Shown here one piece after another: positions 34,401 through 42,143 of a DNA stretch of 43,235 bases. Where the stretch lies: NCBI GenBank assembly GCA_022843175.1, contig JALHOE010000053.1, positions 1 through 43,235 of the forward strand, in the 5' to 3' direction. The notes beneath the pieces were generated by a model that worked only from the letters and a program-made list of their open reading frames with translations, did no database searches and was not told where the DNA came from. Position 1 is the first letter of the stretch; every line of letters begins with the position of its first letter. This DNA is from Deltaproteobacteria bacterium. Its GTDB lineage: Bacteria > Myxococcota_A > Polyangia > Polyangiales > JADJMO01. Both the position numbers and the translations under genes were made by a program.

Positions 34401-34517
34401 TGTAGCCATTCCCGGTCACGCGCCGCTGGCGCGTCGTCCGCGATTCTCTGCACCGCGCTGCTGCTCGTGGTCCGGAGACGGCGACAGGCGCGAAAGCGTC
34501 GTGCGGCCCACGCCTGA
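31464..34517 (+). CDS. Large Kelch-like and Cys-rich surface protein with lipobox and MYXO-CTERM-like tail
   Basis: A ~1017-residue protein from ATG 31464 (MRSVHHRRDLSLIAAACS); lipobox LLGLSC. Residues about 50-250 form a beta-rich domain of unknown type. About 255-550 are Kelch/galactose-oxidase-like repeats (ATVQLPDGRVLVAGGSACSY, ARLTDGRILFVD, AEIYDPTADTWSAV). About 550-900 are Cys-rich modules such as GFCVDGVCCDSACTGQCEGC. An Asp/Ala/Gly linker then leads to GGGCSHSRSRAAGAS, a hydrophobic segment (AILCTALLLVV) and RRRRQARKRR, the MYXO-CTERM arrangement of Cys, membrane helix and Arg cluster. Probably exported and surface-anchored. Function unknown. Confidence 0.85.
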   Translation: MRSVHHRRDLSLIAAACSALALLGLSCSAHEGAPERAQLAVARPATLELVRGLSAFSGLLNGTGSLRRDEDGFRWVAPSLPGTSMGWSSLGRLDARLPRTSGAPLRLAIAARNDTWLEIQPLDVVDRPPVISGTALVMDHARVDTDLVLVAGASTVEELRVLRSERAPGTARYHLSRGPGIASVRVRDGRIEAVDHDGRVVFDGAPPFAVDATGKRSVVSASVTDDTLTLDVDTRASSFPVVVDPVWSSVGLTLIERRHHHATVQLPDGRVLVAGGSACSYDSITPCIGKATTEYLDLAKATASSAPSMPRAHYRLKTARLTDGRILFVDQDAPQAEIFRPSTATWVSTSAMAVGRAWALVPLLDGRVMSVSWLDGAEIYDPTADTWSAVPAPGLAAQGKSTAILPGGDVIAVGVTGIAKIFRTSTSTWVTAAATPSPSPGGVGAVSLLDGRVLVPPYVFQPTTGTWSTIILPGSTPPYFGDGIRFSDGKVLLTSSPKFTVFDPTTNVLANASPPFVDSPASTALLSDGSVLFSGGYSYVDVDGGTKNVARWSRQVEGSACDGAGACLSGACVDGRCCLTASCPCGMHCDATGRCGPGAKELGTTCGTGSECKSGFCADHVCCDRACSGQCESCSATPAGTCRTKLGFPEFGRPACTSPPPSKGDLEYLRCGARCDGIDPLACHFPAGNSCANDCLSFEYVLASKCDGAGHCVQTATDCSPGLCTGSGVSSFCKSTCTTAGNCRSGYNCVAGKCVPPCTSPSECATGFCVDGVCCDSACTGQCEGCNVFPNAGSCRPTTGVPRAPRPPCVVDPDKPCMTAACDGIKRTACTASPAPSTTLCHLADCNGSAYTPKTDCDGSGACPAAAVSCGAYACRLTGCLKSCGADSDCAPGYSCREATCQPAACPADGGVDGGADAGSDASADAGFDTDEGIDATLDDAAETAVADTFEAVDTAAASEVGVGPADGGEGSVGDEGGGCSHSRSRAAGASSAILCTALLLVVRRRRQARKRRAAHA

Positions 34518-34690
34518 GCGTGGCGTTCGGAACGTCCTCGCGAGTACCAAGCCCGATCGGTCCAGAAAGTAGCCGAGTCGGGCTAGCGCGCCGCACATCA
34601 TGATGGCGAGCAAGCCACTGCGCCGCCAACGCTACGCGCGGGCGACGTCTGCGTGGCGTAACGCGCCGCCAGCGGCGCCTACTCTTGAGC
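34518..34690. other. Intergenic stretch between two surface-protein genes
   Basis: 173 bp, no gene seen. It contains a perfect 7-bp inverted repeat with a 2-base centre at 34663-34678 (GCGCCGC, CA, GCGGCGC), with no T run after it. Confidence 0.4.
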
Positions 34691-35839
34691 ATGCTTCGCC
34701 TCTCCATCGTCACCCTGCTCTTGGTCGGCTGTGGCAGCACGGTCGTCGAGGCCCCCGCGAGCCCCGACGGCGGCGACGGCGACACGGGAACGCCCGTCGA
34801 CACCGGCTCGCAGGTCGACACCGGCTCGCAGGTCGACACCGGCTCGCAGGTCGACGCCGACGCGTCCTCGCCGGAAGCCGGCCCCGGGCCCGGCATCCCC
34901 GGTGCGACTCCGCCGCCGCGGCCGACGGCGATGGGCTCCGGGGGCGCGACCAAGTGGTTCGCGGTGCGCAAGCTGCAGCTCGGGGTCACTCATCGCGTCA
35001 CCGGCGTGGCCGATGCGAATGCGTGGAAGCAGTACGGCTTCGACCTCGACGCGCGCACCACCACCAAAGAGGACTCGAAGACGAGCAACAACTCCTGCAA
35101 GCGACGCGCGGGCTCGGCGAGCTTCGTTCTCACCGATGGCGAGCTCGGTCGCGACAACAACTTCGGCCAGCATTTCATGTCGGTCTTGAAGTCGCTGAAG
35201 GCCGACACCGAGGAGGCAGCCAACAGCATGATCGCCAGCGGCGAGTCCACGCTGCTGCTCCGCCTCGACAACGTCGGTGCGGCCGACAACGCCTCGGTCC
35301 CCGGCGCGCTCTTCGTCGCCGGCGCACACGCCGGGCCGCCGAAATGGGCCGGCGCCGACAAGTGGCCGATCGACACCTCGTCCGTCGACGCAACGAAGCA
35401 GCCGCTCTACAAGTTCCCTGGAGGGTATATGGCCGGCGGCGCCTGGGTGAGCGGCGAGCCCGGCATGGGCACTGCGATCGTCCCGGTGTTGCTCGTCCGC
35501 GCAACGATGCGCATCCCGCTCGACGGTGCGGTGATCAGCTTCGATGTAGCGACCGGCGGGTCGGGCACCATCGCTGGTGCGTCGAACACCGCCAAGTTTA
35601 TCGCCGCGATGGAGGCCGCGATGAGGAGCATCGGGATCTGCCCCGGCAACGCCACGTTCGAACAAATTGCGGCGATCGTGACCCAGTCGGCCGACCTGGT
35701 CAGCGGCGCACCGAAGCTGCAGGACATCACGCGCGAATGCGACGCGATGTCGGTCGCCGTCGGCTTCACCGCGGCGCCGATCGCGCCGAGCGACAGCTAC
35801 ACGAGCCCGGTGCCCACGCCCGACGAGTGCGCGAAGTAG
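34691..35839 (+). CDS. Lipoprotein of unknown function with VDTGSQ repeats
   Basis: A 382-residue lipoprotein from ATG 34691 (MLRLSIVTLLLVGC, lipobox LVGC); TTG 34685 is an alternative start. Three perfect VDTGSQ repeats and a Pro-rich stretch form the linker. The folded part opens TKWFAVRKLQLGVTHRVTGV and includes AWKQYGFDLDARTTTKEDSK, SASFVLTDGELGRDNNFGQH and LLLRLDNVGAADNASVPGAL. It resembles a myxobacterial hypothetical family without a known role. Downstream lies the double YCII gene, separated by 180 bp. Confidence 0.75.
   Translation: MLRLSIVTLLLVGCGSTVVEAPASPDGGDGDTGTPVDTGSQVDTGSQVDTGSQVDADASSPEAGPGPGIPGATPPPRPTAMGSGGATKWFAVRKLQLGVTHRVTGVADANAWKQYGFDLDARTTTKEDSKTSNNSCKRRAGSASFVLTDGELGRDNNFGQHFMSVLKSLKADTEEAANSMIASGESTLLLRLDNVGAADNASVPGALFVAGAHAGPPKWAGADKWPIDTSSVDATKQPLYKFPGGYMAGGAWVSGEPGMGTAIVPVLLVRATMRIPLDGAVISFDVATGGSGTIAGASNTAKFIAAMEAAMRSIGICPGNATFEQIAAIVTQSADLVSGAPKLQDITRECDAMSVAVGFTAAPIAPSDSYTSPVPTPDECAK
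34796..34855 (+). repeat. Perfect 18-bp tandem repeat, 3.3 copies
   Basis: The unit GTCGACACCGGCTCGCAG occurs at 34796, 34814 and 34832, with a six-base partial copy at 34850. It encodes VDTGSQ three times in the lipoprotein linker. The identity of the copies at DNA level indicates recent slippage or expansion. Confidence 0.95.
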
Positions 35840-36008
35840 CGAGCTCGGCACCACGCTGGGAGCGCAACCGGCCGGGCGTCCCGGATGCCGCGAGACTTCA
35901 TCAGTCATTTTCGCCACTTACAAAGAGAACCGCGGCTCCGTCGATCGGGCGGAGCGTCGATCGTCGCGTTCGTGAAGGAGCCGGCAGATGCCGCTCCGCG
36001 TTCACGCT

Positions 36009-36014
36009 AGGAGA
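36009..36014 (+). promoter_or_regulatory. Ribosome binding site of the double YCII gene
   Basis: AGGAGA just upstream of ATG 36020, supporting this as the true gene start and so the reality of the frameshift downstream. Confidence 0.6.
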
Positions 36015-36019
36015 CGACG

Positions 36020-36765
36020 ATGCGCTTCATGATGATGCACAACAACGATCCGAACACCGAGGCCGGCAACCCGCCGTCGATGGAGATCGTGAACAAGATG
36101 GGCGCGTTCATCGGCGAGCACGCCAAAGCAGGCCGACTCCTCGACGGAGCGGGGCTCGCGGGCAGCAAGACACGAACCCGCTTGGTCTTCCGCAACGGGC
36201 AATCCACGATCAAGCCTACCGCGGCGAGCACGAGCTGCCCGCGGCGACGCTGCTCCTCAAGGTGCGCACCCACGAGGAAGCCCTCGGGTGGGCGGAGCGG
36301 TACGGCAAGATCCTCGGCGACGGCGAGCTCGAGGTCGGCAAGGTCAACGAGCCGTGGGACATCGGTCTCATGCCCGCGCCCGAGAATCCCCCGTTGCAGG
36401 TGCTGCTCATCGACAAGGCCGACCGGGCCACCGAGTCGGGCGGCCGGAGCGCGCAGCAGAAGGCCGCGATCTCGCGCTTGAAGACGGAGATGACGAAGGC
36501 CGGCGTGCTGGTCCGCGCGCATTCGCTGCACCCGAGCGCGAAGGGCAAGCGTCTGGTGTTCACCAACAACGACCTGCAGGTGCACGACGGGCCCTTCGCG
36601 GAGTCGAAGGAGCTCGTCGGCGGCTTCGCGATCCTCGAGCTGTCGGGGATGGACGAGGTGATCGCACAGAGCCGGCTCTACGCGGAGATCCTCGGCGGCA
36701 CACTCGAGATCGACGTGCGCCTCGTGGAGGACGAACCAGGGACACCCCCTAATCCACCCGCTTGA
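36020..36765 (+). pseudogene. Double YCII-domain protein gene with a frameshift
   Basis: From ATG 36020, with ribosome site AGGAGA, the frame reads MRFMMMHNNDPNTEAGNPPS and on to RLVFRNGQSTIK, then loses sense. From about 36214 the next frame continues the same family: YRGEHELPAATLLLKVRTHE and EALGWAERYGKI, then a second YCII unit ending in HDGPFAESKELVGGFAILEL, with the DGPF motif. One missing base near 36211-36216 would fuse them into a protein of about 249 residues, as in two-domain YCII proteins. It is a true frameshift or a sequencing error. Its end overlaps the convergent lipoprotein gene by 17 bp. Confidence 0.8.
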
Positions 36766-37243
36766 TCGGGAGCGCGAAGTTGAACGAGACCTGCACCGGC
36801 GACCCCGGCTTGTCGTCGTCCTCGCGCGCGAACTCGAGGAACGTGCCGCTGACCGTGCCCTTCGCCTCTTTGTCGTCGGCGCTCTGCACGGTCAGCGTGA
36901 GCTTGTGCCCCTGGTAGCGCTTGCCCCCGAGGCTGAAGTGGGTCTGAACGATCTCTGCGTACTCGAGGCCGGGGTTGTCCTTCTCGAAATCGAGCTGCAT
37001 GGGCTTGCCCACGGTCTCTGCGAGCGAGCTCGCCGGCGTCATCACGAGGACGTTGAGGTCTTCCTTGCCGTCCTTCATACACGTGAGATCGATCGAGTGG
37101 TTCGAGCCGAGCAGCTTCTGGTGAACGATGAAGCACTGGGACCACGTGTTCCGCTGCGCCCCGATCTGCACGTCGAGCGGACCGTCCTCACGCTTCTTTC
37201 CACAGGCAACGAGCAGGAGCGAGAGCAGGAGGATGCGTCGCAT
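36749..37243 (-). CDS. Small lipoprotein of unknown function
   Basis: A 164-residue lipoprotein (MRRILLLSLLLVACGKK, lipobox LVAC). The mature domain is beta-rich: WSQCFIVHQKLLGSNHSIDL, GKRYQGHKLTLTVQSADDKE, KGTVSGTFLEFAREDDD and VQVSFNFALPIKRVD. Two Cys (SQCF and LTCM) could form a disulfide. No family recognised. It is 50 bp downstream of the hydrolase gene on the same strand and overlaps the end of the convergent YCII gene. Confidence 0.78.
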   Translation of the reverse strand: MRRILLLSLLLVACGKKREDGPLDVQIGAQRNTWSQCFIVHQKLLGSNHSIDLTCMKDGKEDLNVLVMTPASSLAETVGKPMQLDFEKDNPGLEYAEIVQTHFSLGGKRYQGHKLTLTVQSADDKEAKGTVSGTFLEFAREDDDKPGSPVQVSFNFALPIKRVD

Positions 37244-37293
37244 CGGGATAAACTACCGGCTCGCTGGCCGACCTCCAAGGTCACGCCAGCGTC

Positions 37294-38157
37294 TCACGCC
37301 GCGAGCGGCGTCGAGAGCGCGACCGACTCGATCCAATCGAGCGTCTCGTTCCACAGCTCCACGTGCTGCTTGCGGAAGAAGCCCAGGTGCCCGATCCCGC
37401 GGACACCGAGGCGCTGCGGGGAGCGCACCCGGCGCGTGATCGGCGCGTTCGCGTACCACGACAGCAGCTCCTCGATGGAGCGACCCGGCGCATAGTCGTC
37501 GTCGGTGAACGCGTAGGAGAGGATCGGCGCGTGGAGCGCGCGGAAGTACTGACGTTCGCGCGGCACGACGCCGGTGAGGTAGCCAGGGGTGCGGCACCAC
37601 TCGGCCCACTCGCGCGCCACATCCGCGGGGAGCGCCTCGCCCATGGCCCAGGAGGGCACCTCGCCGAACACCCGCACGAGACCGGGGACGATGCCGTGCC
37701 ACATCGCGGCCATGCGGAGGCGCGAGGGCATCGGCCAGTGCCCGTAGAAGCCGCTCTGCGCGGCGATCAACACCGCCGAGGCGAGCTCCTTCGATGCGCT
37801 CGGCATCAGGCCGAGAACCTGCCCGCCGAAGCTGTGGCCCACGTGGACGATCGGCGCGTCGGCGGCGCGCTTGCGCATCCAGCGGAGGACTTGGTCGGCG
37901 TCGGCCGCCCAGGTGGTCATGCCACCGTCGGCGCGACGACCGCGCGACTCGCCCATGCCGCGGTAATCCCACGTCAACGCGAGGAAGCCCGCGGAGGCGA
38001 GGTACTGGGCATAGGGTCGATAGAAGCGTTGCGGAATGCCCGTGCCGCCCGCGATCGTGACGACCGCGCGGGGCGCGCCCCCCGGGTGGAAGAGATGGCC
38101 GATCAACGGGAAGCCGTCGCTCGTCTCGATGGTGATCTGCTCGATGGAGTCGCTCAT
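37294..38157 (-). CDS. Alpha/beta hydrolase
   Basis: A 287-residue soluble enzyme from ATG 38157. The nucleophile elbow GHSFGG, the oxyanion region AVVTIAGGTGIPQRFYRPYA, the acid in SYAFTDDDYAPG and the catalytic His in RGIGHLGFF are all visible. YLASAGFLALTWDYRGMGES marks it as an esterase/serine-aminopeptidase-like member (Hydrolase_4 type). Substrate unknown. It is divergent from the LysR gene with a 96-bp gap bearing a LysR-type operator, so its expression is probably controlled by that regulator. Confidence 0.9.
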   Translation of the reverse strand: MSDSIEQITIETSDGFPLIGHLFHPGGAPRAVVTIAGGTGIPQRFYRPYAQYLASAGFLALTWDYRGMGESRGRRADGGMTTWAADADQVLRWMRKRAADAPIVHVGHSFGGQVLGLMPSASKELASAVLIAAQSGFYGHWPMPSRLRMAAMWHGIVPGLVRVFGEVPSWAMGEALPADVAREWAEWCRTPGYLTGVVPRERQYFRALHAPILSYAFTDDDYAPGRSIEELLSWYANAPITRRVRSPQRLGVRGIGHLGFFRKQHVELWNETLDWIESVALSTPLAA

Positions 38158-38203
38158 GGACGAGACGATTGGTTCGGCCGCACGCTCGCACCACCGGCAG
38201 ATC

Positions 38204-38230
38204 TGCAAGCGAGGATTGCGGAACGTGCAA
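38204..38230. promoter_or_regulatory. LysR-type operator (TTGC-N7-GCAA) between divergent hydrolase and LysR genes
   Basis: The inverted repeat TTGCGGAACGTGCAA at 38216-38230 contains a T-N11-A core, the LysR-family box. A further GCAA half-site at 38205-38208 lies exactly 11 bp from the next half, giving three half-sites at about one helical turn. Position in the short divergent promoter region supports autoregulation and control of the hydrolase. Confidence 0.65.
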
Positions 38231-38253
38231 GTTGTCCCCAGGATCGGCGACAC

Positions 38254-39108
38254 GTGATCGACTGGAGCCACCTCCCCTTCCTCCTCGCCGCGAGCCGCGC
38301 GGGCTCGCTCTCCGCCGCAGCGCGCGCGCTCGCGGTGGACCCGGCCACCGTCGGCCGCCACGTCGCCGCGCTCGAGCAGGCGGTGGGCGCGAAGCTCCTC
38401 CGCAAGAAGGGCAAGGCGCTCGAGCCCACCGAGGCCGGTGCGCTGCTCCTGTCGGCGGCCGCGAGGACCGAGGACGCGATCGGGCAAACCCTCCGCGAGG
38501 TGCGCGCGCAGAGCACCAAGCCGAGCGGACAGGTGCGCATCACCACCGTCGAGATCCTTGCGACGAGCTTCGTCGCGCCCCGTCTCATCGAGCTGCGCGC
38601 GAAGCACCCCGACCTCGTGGTCGACATGGTCGTCACGCCGCAGATCCTCGATCTGTCACGCCAGGTCGACGTCGCGCTCCGCCTCGTCCGCCCGACCGAC
38701 GACGCGCTCGTCACCAAGCGCGCGGGGTCGCTCGCGATGGGCGTCTACGCAAGTAAGAGCCTGGTCAAGCAGCGGCACCTCGATCCCGATGCCGTGCCCG
38801 CGACCCTCGAAGCCATCGCTTACGGCGACCACTTCTTTCAGGTCGAGGAGAACGCCTGGCTCCATCGCGTCGACGCGCGCGTCGTCGCGCGCATGACCAG
38901 CGTCAACGCCGCGATCGTCGCCGTCGCGAGCGGTCTCGGCGCGGCGATGATCCCCGTGTCGCTCGCGGAGGCCCGCGGAGATCTCGTGCGACTCCGCGCG
39001 CTCGGGGGCACGACGCGCGACGTGTGGCTCGCCATGCACGCCGATCTCGCGAAGAGCCCGCGCGTCCGCGTCGTCGCCGACTTCTTGTGCGCCGCGATCG
39101 GGAAGTGA
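38254..39108 (+). CDS. LysR-family transcriptional regulator
   Basis: A 284-residue regulator from GTG 38254. The N-terminal winged HTH reads IDWSHLPFLLAASRAGSLSA then ARALAVDPATVGRHVAALEQ, standard for LysR. A substrate-binding domain follows (GQVRITTVEILATSFVAPRL, LRAKHPDLVVDMVV, VDVALRLVRPTDDALVTKRA). The initiation at GTG is set by the fold; longer frames upstream are antisense to the hydrolase. It is likely to control the divergent alpha/beta hydrolase. Confidence 0.92.
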   Translation: MIDWSHLPFLLAASRAGSLSAAARALAVDPATVGRHVAALEQAVGAKLLRKKGKALEPTEAGALLLSAAARTEDAIGQTLREVRAQSTKPSGQVRITTVEILATSFVAPRLIELRAKHPDLVVDMVVTPQILDLSRQVDVALRLVRPTDDALVTKRAGSLAMGVYASKSLVKQRHLDPDAVPATLEAIAYGDHFFQVEENAWLHRVDARVVARMTSVNAAIVAVASGLGAAMIPVSLAEARGDLVRLRALGGTTRDVWLAMHADLAKSPRVRVVADFLCAAIGK

Positions 39109-39118
39109 GCGCAACGCT

Positions 39119-39607
39119 CTACGAATGACACTCGGGGATTTGCCCGACGTCGTCCTTCGTGCTCTCGCGGGCGAAGGTCCAAGCCGGTCCGATGAGCTCC
39201 CCGCCGGTCTCGCTGATGTGCGACTCCTCCCCGGGGATCGCCAACACGAAGCTGTCCGGCGCCTTTCGCCTCCAGATGTGCGTGTAGCTGGTGAACGCGT
39301 CGTACTTGCAGCTGTTCTTCTTGACGTCGAACGTCATCGCATCGCCCTTCACCGCGTAGGTGCCCATCATGCAGCAGCGCTCGTCGGGGCCGGTGTTGAG
39401 CGAGGCGCGGAAGCGACCGTCGTGGCCGAGGATCACCGTGGCGCCCGACTGATCGCCCGCCGACAACGCGCTCCACGTTCCGGGCCAACCCATCGGCGCC
39501 GGCGCGGGCGCGGCGCTCGAAGCAGGCGGGGATGCGACCGCGGGCGGCGTGGTGCCGCTGTTGGCGCAGGCCACGAGGGTCGCGGCGAAGAGAGCGCGAG
39601 GGAGCAT
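39119..39607 (-). CDS. Small lipoprotein of unknown function
   Basis: A 162-residue lipoprotein from ATG 39607 (MLPRALFAATLVACANSG, lipobox LVAC). A Pro/Ala/Ser linker is followed by a beta-barrel-like domain of the lipocalin-like type: GWPGTWSALSAGDQSGATVI, GHDGRFRASL, RCCMMGTYAVKGDAMTFDVK and YTHIWRRKAPDSFVLAIPGE. Several Cys (RCC, NSCK, PECHS) may pair. No named family assigned. It converges on the LysR gene with a 10-bp gap. Confidence 0.75.
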   Translation of the reverse strand: MLPRALFAATLVACANSGTTPPAVASPPASSAAPAPAPMGWPGTWSALSAGDQSGATVILGHDGRFRASLNTGPDERCCMMGTYAVKGDAMTFDVKKNSCKYDAFTSYTHIWRRKAPDSFVLAIPGEESHISETGGELIGPAWTFARESTKDDVGQIPECHS

Positions 39608-39664
39608 CTCTCGATGGTCGGACGTCGCGGCGAGAGTGGTCAAGGCGTCGAACGGCGGGCGGCG

Positions 39665-41014
39665 TCACGGCTTGAAGATCGCCCCGTCCGCGTACGCCAC
39701 GGTGCCGTTGTACCCGCCCCACACGTATGCGTGGCCGCTCGTCGGGTTCACCACGGCGGTCGGGTAATAGCGCGCGGACGGCGCCTTCGCGCTCGGCATC
39801 GCGCTCCACGTCTTGCTCGCCGGATCGAACGAAGCGCCGGTGTTGGTGGCGGCCCACCCCTCGCTGCCGCGACCGCCCCACACGTAGAGGCGATCGCCGA
39901 GCCACCAGCCGGTCGGGCCCTCGCGTTTGGGGTTCGGGAGGATCGTCGCGGCCGGCTCGGTGAGCATGGTGACTGCGGTCCCGTCGAAGAAGAGACCGTC
40001 GCCGCGGAGATCGGTCGTCGAGAACGACGCGCGACCGCCCCAGAAGGCGACCTTGCTGCCGTTCGCGAGGCCGGGCGTGGTGCCGTTGCGACCGGAGTAC
40101 CCTGCCGGCGGCGCGATCGACGCCCACGTATCCGTCACCGGATCGTAGGCGAACGCGTCGTTGGCGTACCCGCCGCCGATCCCGCCGCCGATGAGGATCA
40201 TCTTGGTGCCGTTCCACGCGGCGGCGTGCGCGTTGCGCGCGCTCGGGGCGGAGGCGGCGCTGAGGGTGCGCCACGTCTTGGTCGACGGTTTGTATGCGTA
40301 TCCGTCGTTGAGGTTGGCGCTGCCGGAGAACCCTCCCCAGACGAGGAACTCGTTCGTCGTCGTTGACCACACCGCGGTCGCCGAATAGCGCGCCGAGCCG
40401 GGGAGCGAGATCGGCGAGGACCAGGTGTCGGTCGCGGGATCGTAGAGCGCGCCGTCCTTCGCTGCGGTGTATCCGAACGGGCCCGACGCGGTGATGCCGC
40501 CGATGACCAGCATCTCGGTGCCCGACCACGCGGCGGCGTGGAGGTATCGCGGCAGGAGCCCCGCGTCCTTGACGACCTTCCAGGTGCTCGTCGTGGGGTC
40601 GTAGCTCGCGCCGTCGCCGTGGATCGGCTTCTCGCTTCCTCCGCAGCCGCCCCACACGATCATGCTCGAGCCGCCCCACACTGCGGTGTGGCTGCGGCGC
40701 GCCGCGAGGGTCGTGGCGGGGAGCGGTGTCCAACCAGATCCGATCGGGCCCGTGTCGACCGCGGTGTCCGCGACGAAGGTGTCGACGGCAGCGGACGTGT
40801 CGAGGAACGTGAACGAGTCCTCCGGAGTCGCGGTGTCGGGGATGAGCGTATCGACCGTCGTCGTGTCGTCACGCGCGCTGTCGATCGGGCCCTTGCCCGT
40901 GTCGACCGACGAATCCGTGGCGACGCCGGAGTCCTCCGCGGCGGCGGCGGGATCGCTCGCCTCGCCGCTGCAGGCAACCAGAGCGAACGCAGTCAGCGGG
41001 AAAAGCCAGCGCAC
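39665..41014 (-). CDS. Kelch-repeat lipoprotein
   Basis: A 449-residue lipoprotein (lipobox LVAC, Cys 15) with a linker of Asp/Thr-rich sequence (SSVDTGKGPIDSARDDTTTV) to about residue 95. The body has Kelch repeats with the usual double Gly and spaced aromatics: RRSHTAVWGGSSMIVWGGCG, RYLHAAAWSGTEMLVIGGIT, GALYDPATDTWSSPISLPGS, RNAHAAAWNGTKMILIGGGI and GRNGTTPGLANGSKVAFWGG. Six blades are visible. A binding scaffold at the surface is likely. Confidence 0.9.
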   Translation of the reverse strand: MRWLFPLTAFALVACSGEASDPAAAAEDSGVATDSSVDTGKGPIDSARDDTTTVDTLIPDTATPEDSFTFLDTSAAVDTFVADTAVDTGPIGSGWTPLPATTLAARRSHTAVWGGSSMIVWGGCGGSEKPIHGDGASYDPTTSTWKVVKDAGLLPRYLHAAAWSGTEMLVIGGITASGPFGYTAAKDGALYDPATDTWSSPISLPGSARYSATAVWSTTTNEFLVWGGFSGSANLNDGYAYKPSTKTWRTLSAASAPSARNAHAAAWNGTKMILIGGGIGGGYANDAFAYDPVTDTWASIAPPAGYSGRNGTTPGLANGSKVAFWGGRASFSTTDLRGDGLFFDGTAVTMLTEPAATILPNPKREGPTGWWLGDRLYVWGGRGSEGWAATNTGASFDPASKTWSAMPSAKAPSARYYPTAVVNPTSGHAYVWGGYNGTVAYADGAIFKP

Positions 41015-41118
41015 GAGACCTCCAGTCGACAGCGTTAGACGCCGCCCCGGGTGGTTTGTTCAATCGCTCGAGGTCCATGCTGTGCGCCACCGTCGTCGTC
41101 GGGGCCCGCGGCGAGCAG

Positions 41119-41511
41119 CTACAGCGGCCGCATCGCGCACGGACCGCCGAGCACGTTGATCGGGCGCGACCCCACCTCGCCGTAGGTCACCTTGCCGATC
41201 AACGTCGCGCCGCTCGGTCGCACGATCTGGCTGCGGCTGATGAGCATGCGCTTCATGGTGCCGGCGTCGCCGCGGCTCGCGCGCACGATGTACTGCCGGA
41301 TGCACGCGGCGTCGTGCGACGTGCTGAAGCAGGCGTGAGTGGGAGCGCCGCGACCATCGGCGCCGAACCGCACCTCGACGACGGAGCCGTAGACGTCGCC
41401 GGCGGGGATGCACCGCTGCAGCTCCTGCGGAGCCTCGACCATCTGCAGCGCCGGATCGCGCTTGCACCCGAGGAGGAGGACGATCGCGATCAGGGTGAAT
41501 GCGCGCTGCAC
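41119..41511 (-). CDS. Small Cys-containing lipoprotein of unknown function
   Basis: A 130-residue lipoprotein (MQRAFTLIAIVLLLGCKRD, lipobox LLGC). The mature part is short, with Cys at IPAGD-flanking QRC, HAC, AACIR and GPCAM, and a YGSVVEVRFGADGRGAPTHA strand pair; this resembles small periplasmic domains in myxobacterial TonB/energy-taxis-like proteins but no family is named. It lies 62 bp downstream of the ferric-reductase-like gene on the same strand. Confidence 0.72.
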   Translation of the reverse strand: MQRAFTLIAIVLLLGCKRDPALQMVEAPQELQRCIPAGDVYGSVVEVRFGADGRGAPTHACFSTSHDAACIRQYIVRASRGDAGTMKRMLISRSQIVRPSGATLIGKVTYGEVGSRPINVLGGPCAMRPL

Positions 41512-41573
41512 GAGGATGGTATCTAATCACGGCGTTCACCACCGCGCCGCAAGCCGGAAGACCGTCGTGCGCG

Positions 41574-42143
41574 TCAGCGAGGCGCAGGAGCGCGCGGTGA
41601 CTTCGCAGCGCTGACGACCCGCGCGAGGAGCAACAGGCCGATGAGCGCCGCTGACACGAGGTAGATCGCGCGGACTCCCGCTCGGTGGCTGTCGGTTCCC
41701 GCGAGGACGCCGTGCGCGGTCGCGAGACCGTACACGCCGAACGAGGCGAAGTGCAGCGTGCGCCACAGACGCTGGCCGAGCTGCTGCCGCACGCGAAAGC
41801 TCACGTGCACCATCCAGGTCAGCCACACGGCGACGACGCCGAGGCCCACCGCGAACGGGCGGTATCGTGCGACGAATGGGACCACCAGGTCGACGACGTC
41901 GAACGGCTGGACCCGATCGAAGAGCAACGCCGAGGCGTGCGCGACGACGAGGAGCAGCGTGGCGCGCGACAGCCACCGATGAAGCTCGATGCTCCGTGCG
42001 CGCGCGATCCAAGCATCCGCCGCGCCGGTCGAGAGGAACATCCCGAACGCGATCTCGATCGAGAGCGCGACGTACGCGGTAACCCCACCTGCACGCGACG
42101 CGAGCCACGCGCCGGGCCCTTCGACTCTAAGCAGCTCGATCAT
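41574..42143 (-). CDS. Ferric-reductase-like transmembrane protein
   Basis: A 189-residue membrane protein with about five hydrophobic helices and several His positioned within or beside them: ELHRWLSRATLLLVVAHASA, MVHVSFRVRQQLGQRLWRTL, HFASFGVYGLATAHGVLAGT. This fits the haem-binding ferric-reductase-like/MsrQ-type domain (cytochrome b-like). It would pass electrons across the membrane. ATG 42143 overlaps by 17 bp the end of an ApbE fragment, recalling the ferric reductase, FMN-binding protein and ApbE sets of extracellular electron-transfer systems. The FMN-binding protein is not here. Confidence 0.83.
   Translation of the reverse strand: MIELLRVEGPGAWLASRAGGVTAYVALSIEIAFGMFLSTGAADAWIARARSIELHRWLSRATLLLVVAHASALLFDRVQPFDVVDLVVPFVARYRPFAVGLGVVAVWLTWMVHVSFRVRQQLGQRLWRTLHFASFGVYGLATAHGVLAGTDSHRAGVRAIYLVSAALIGLLLLARVVSAAKSPRAPAPR

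Noticed and set aside
34663-34678. Inverted repeat considered as a terminator
   Set aside because: The stem is perfect but the loop is only two bases and no T run follows.
34600-36019. Long in-frame N-terminal extension of the double YCII protein's second frame
   Set aside because: It overlaps the VDTGSQ lipoprotein in another frame and has shadow-like composition; only the part from about 36214 shows family resemblance.
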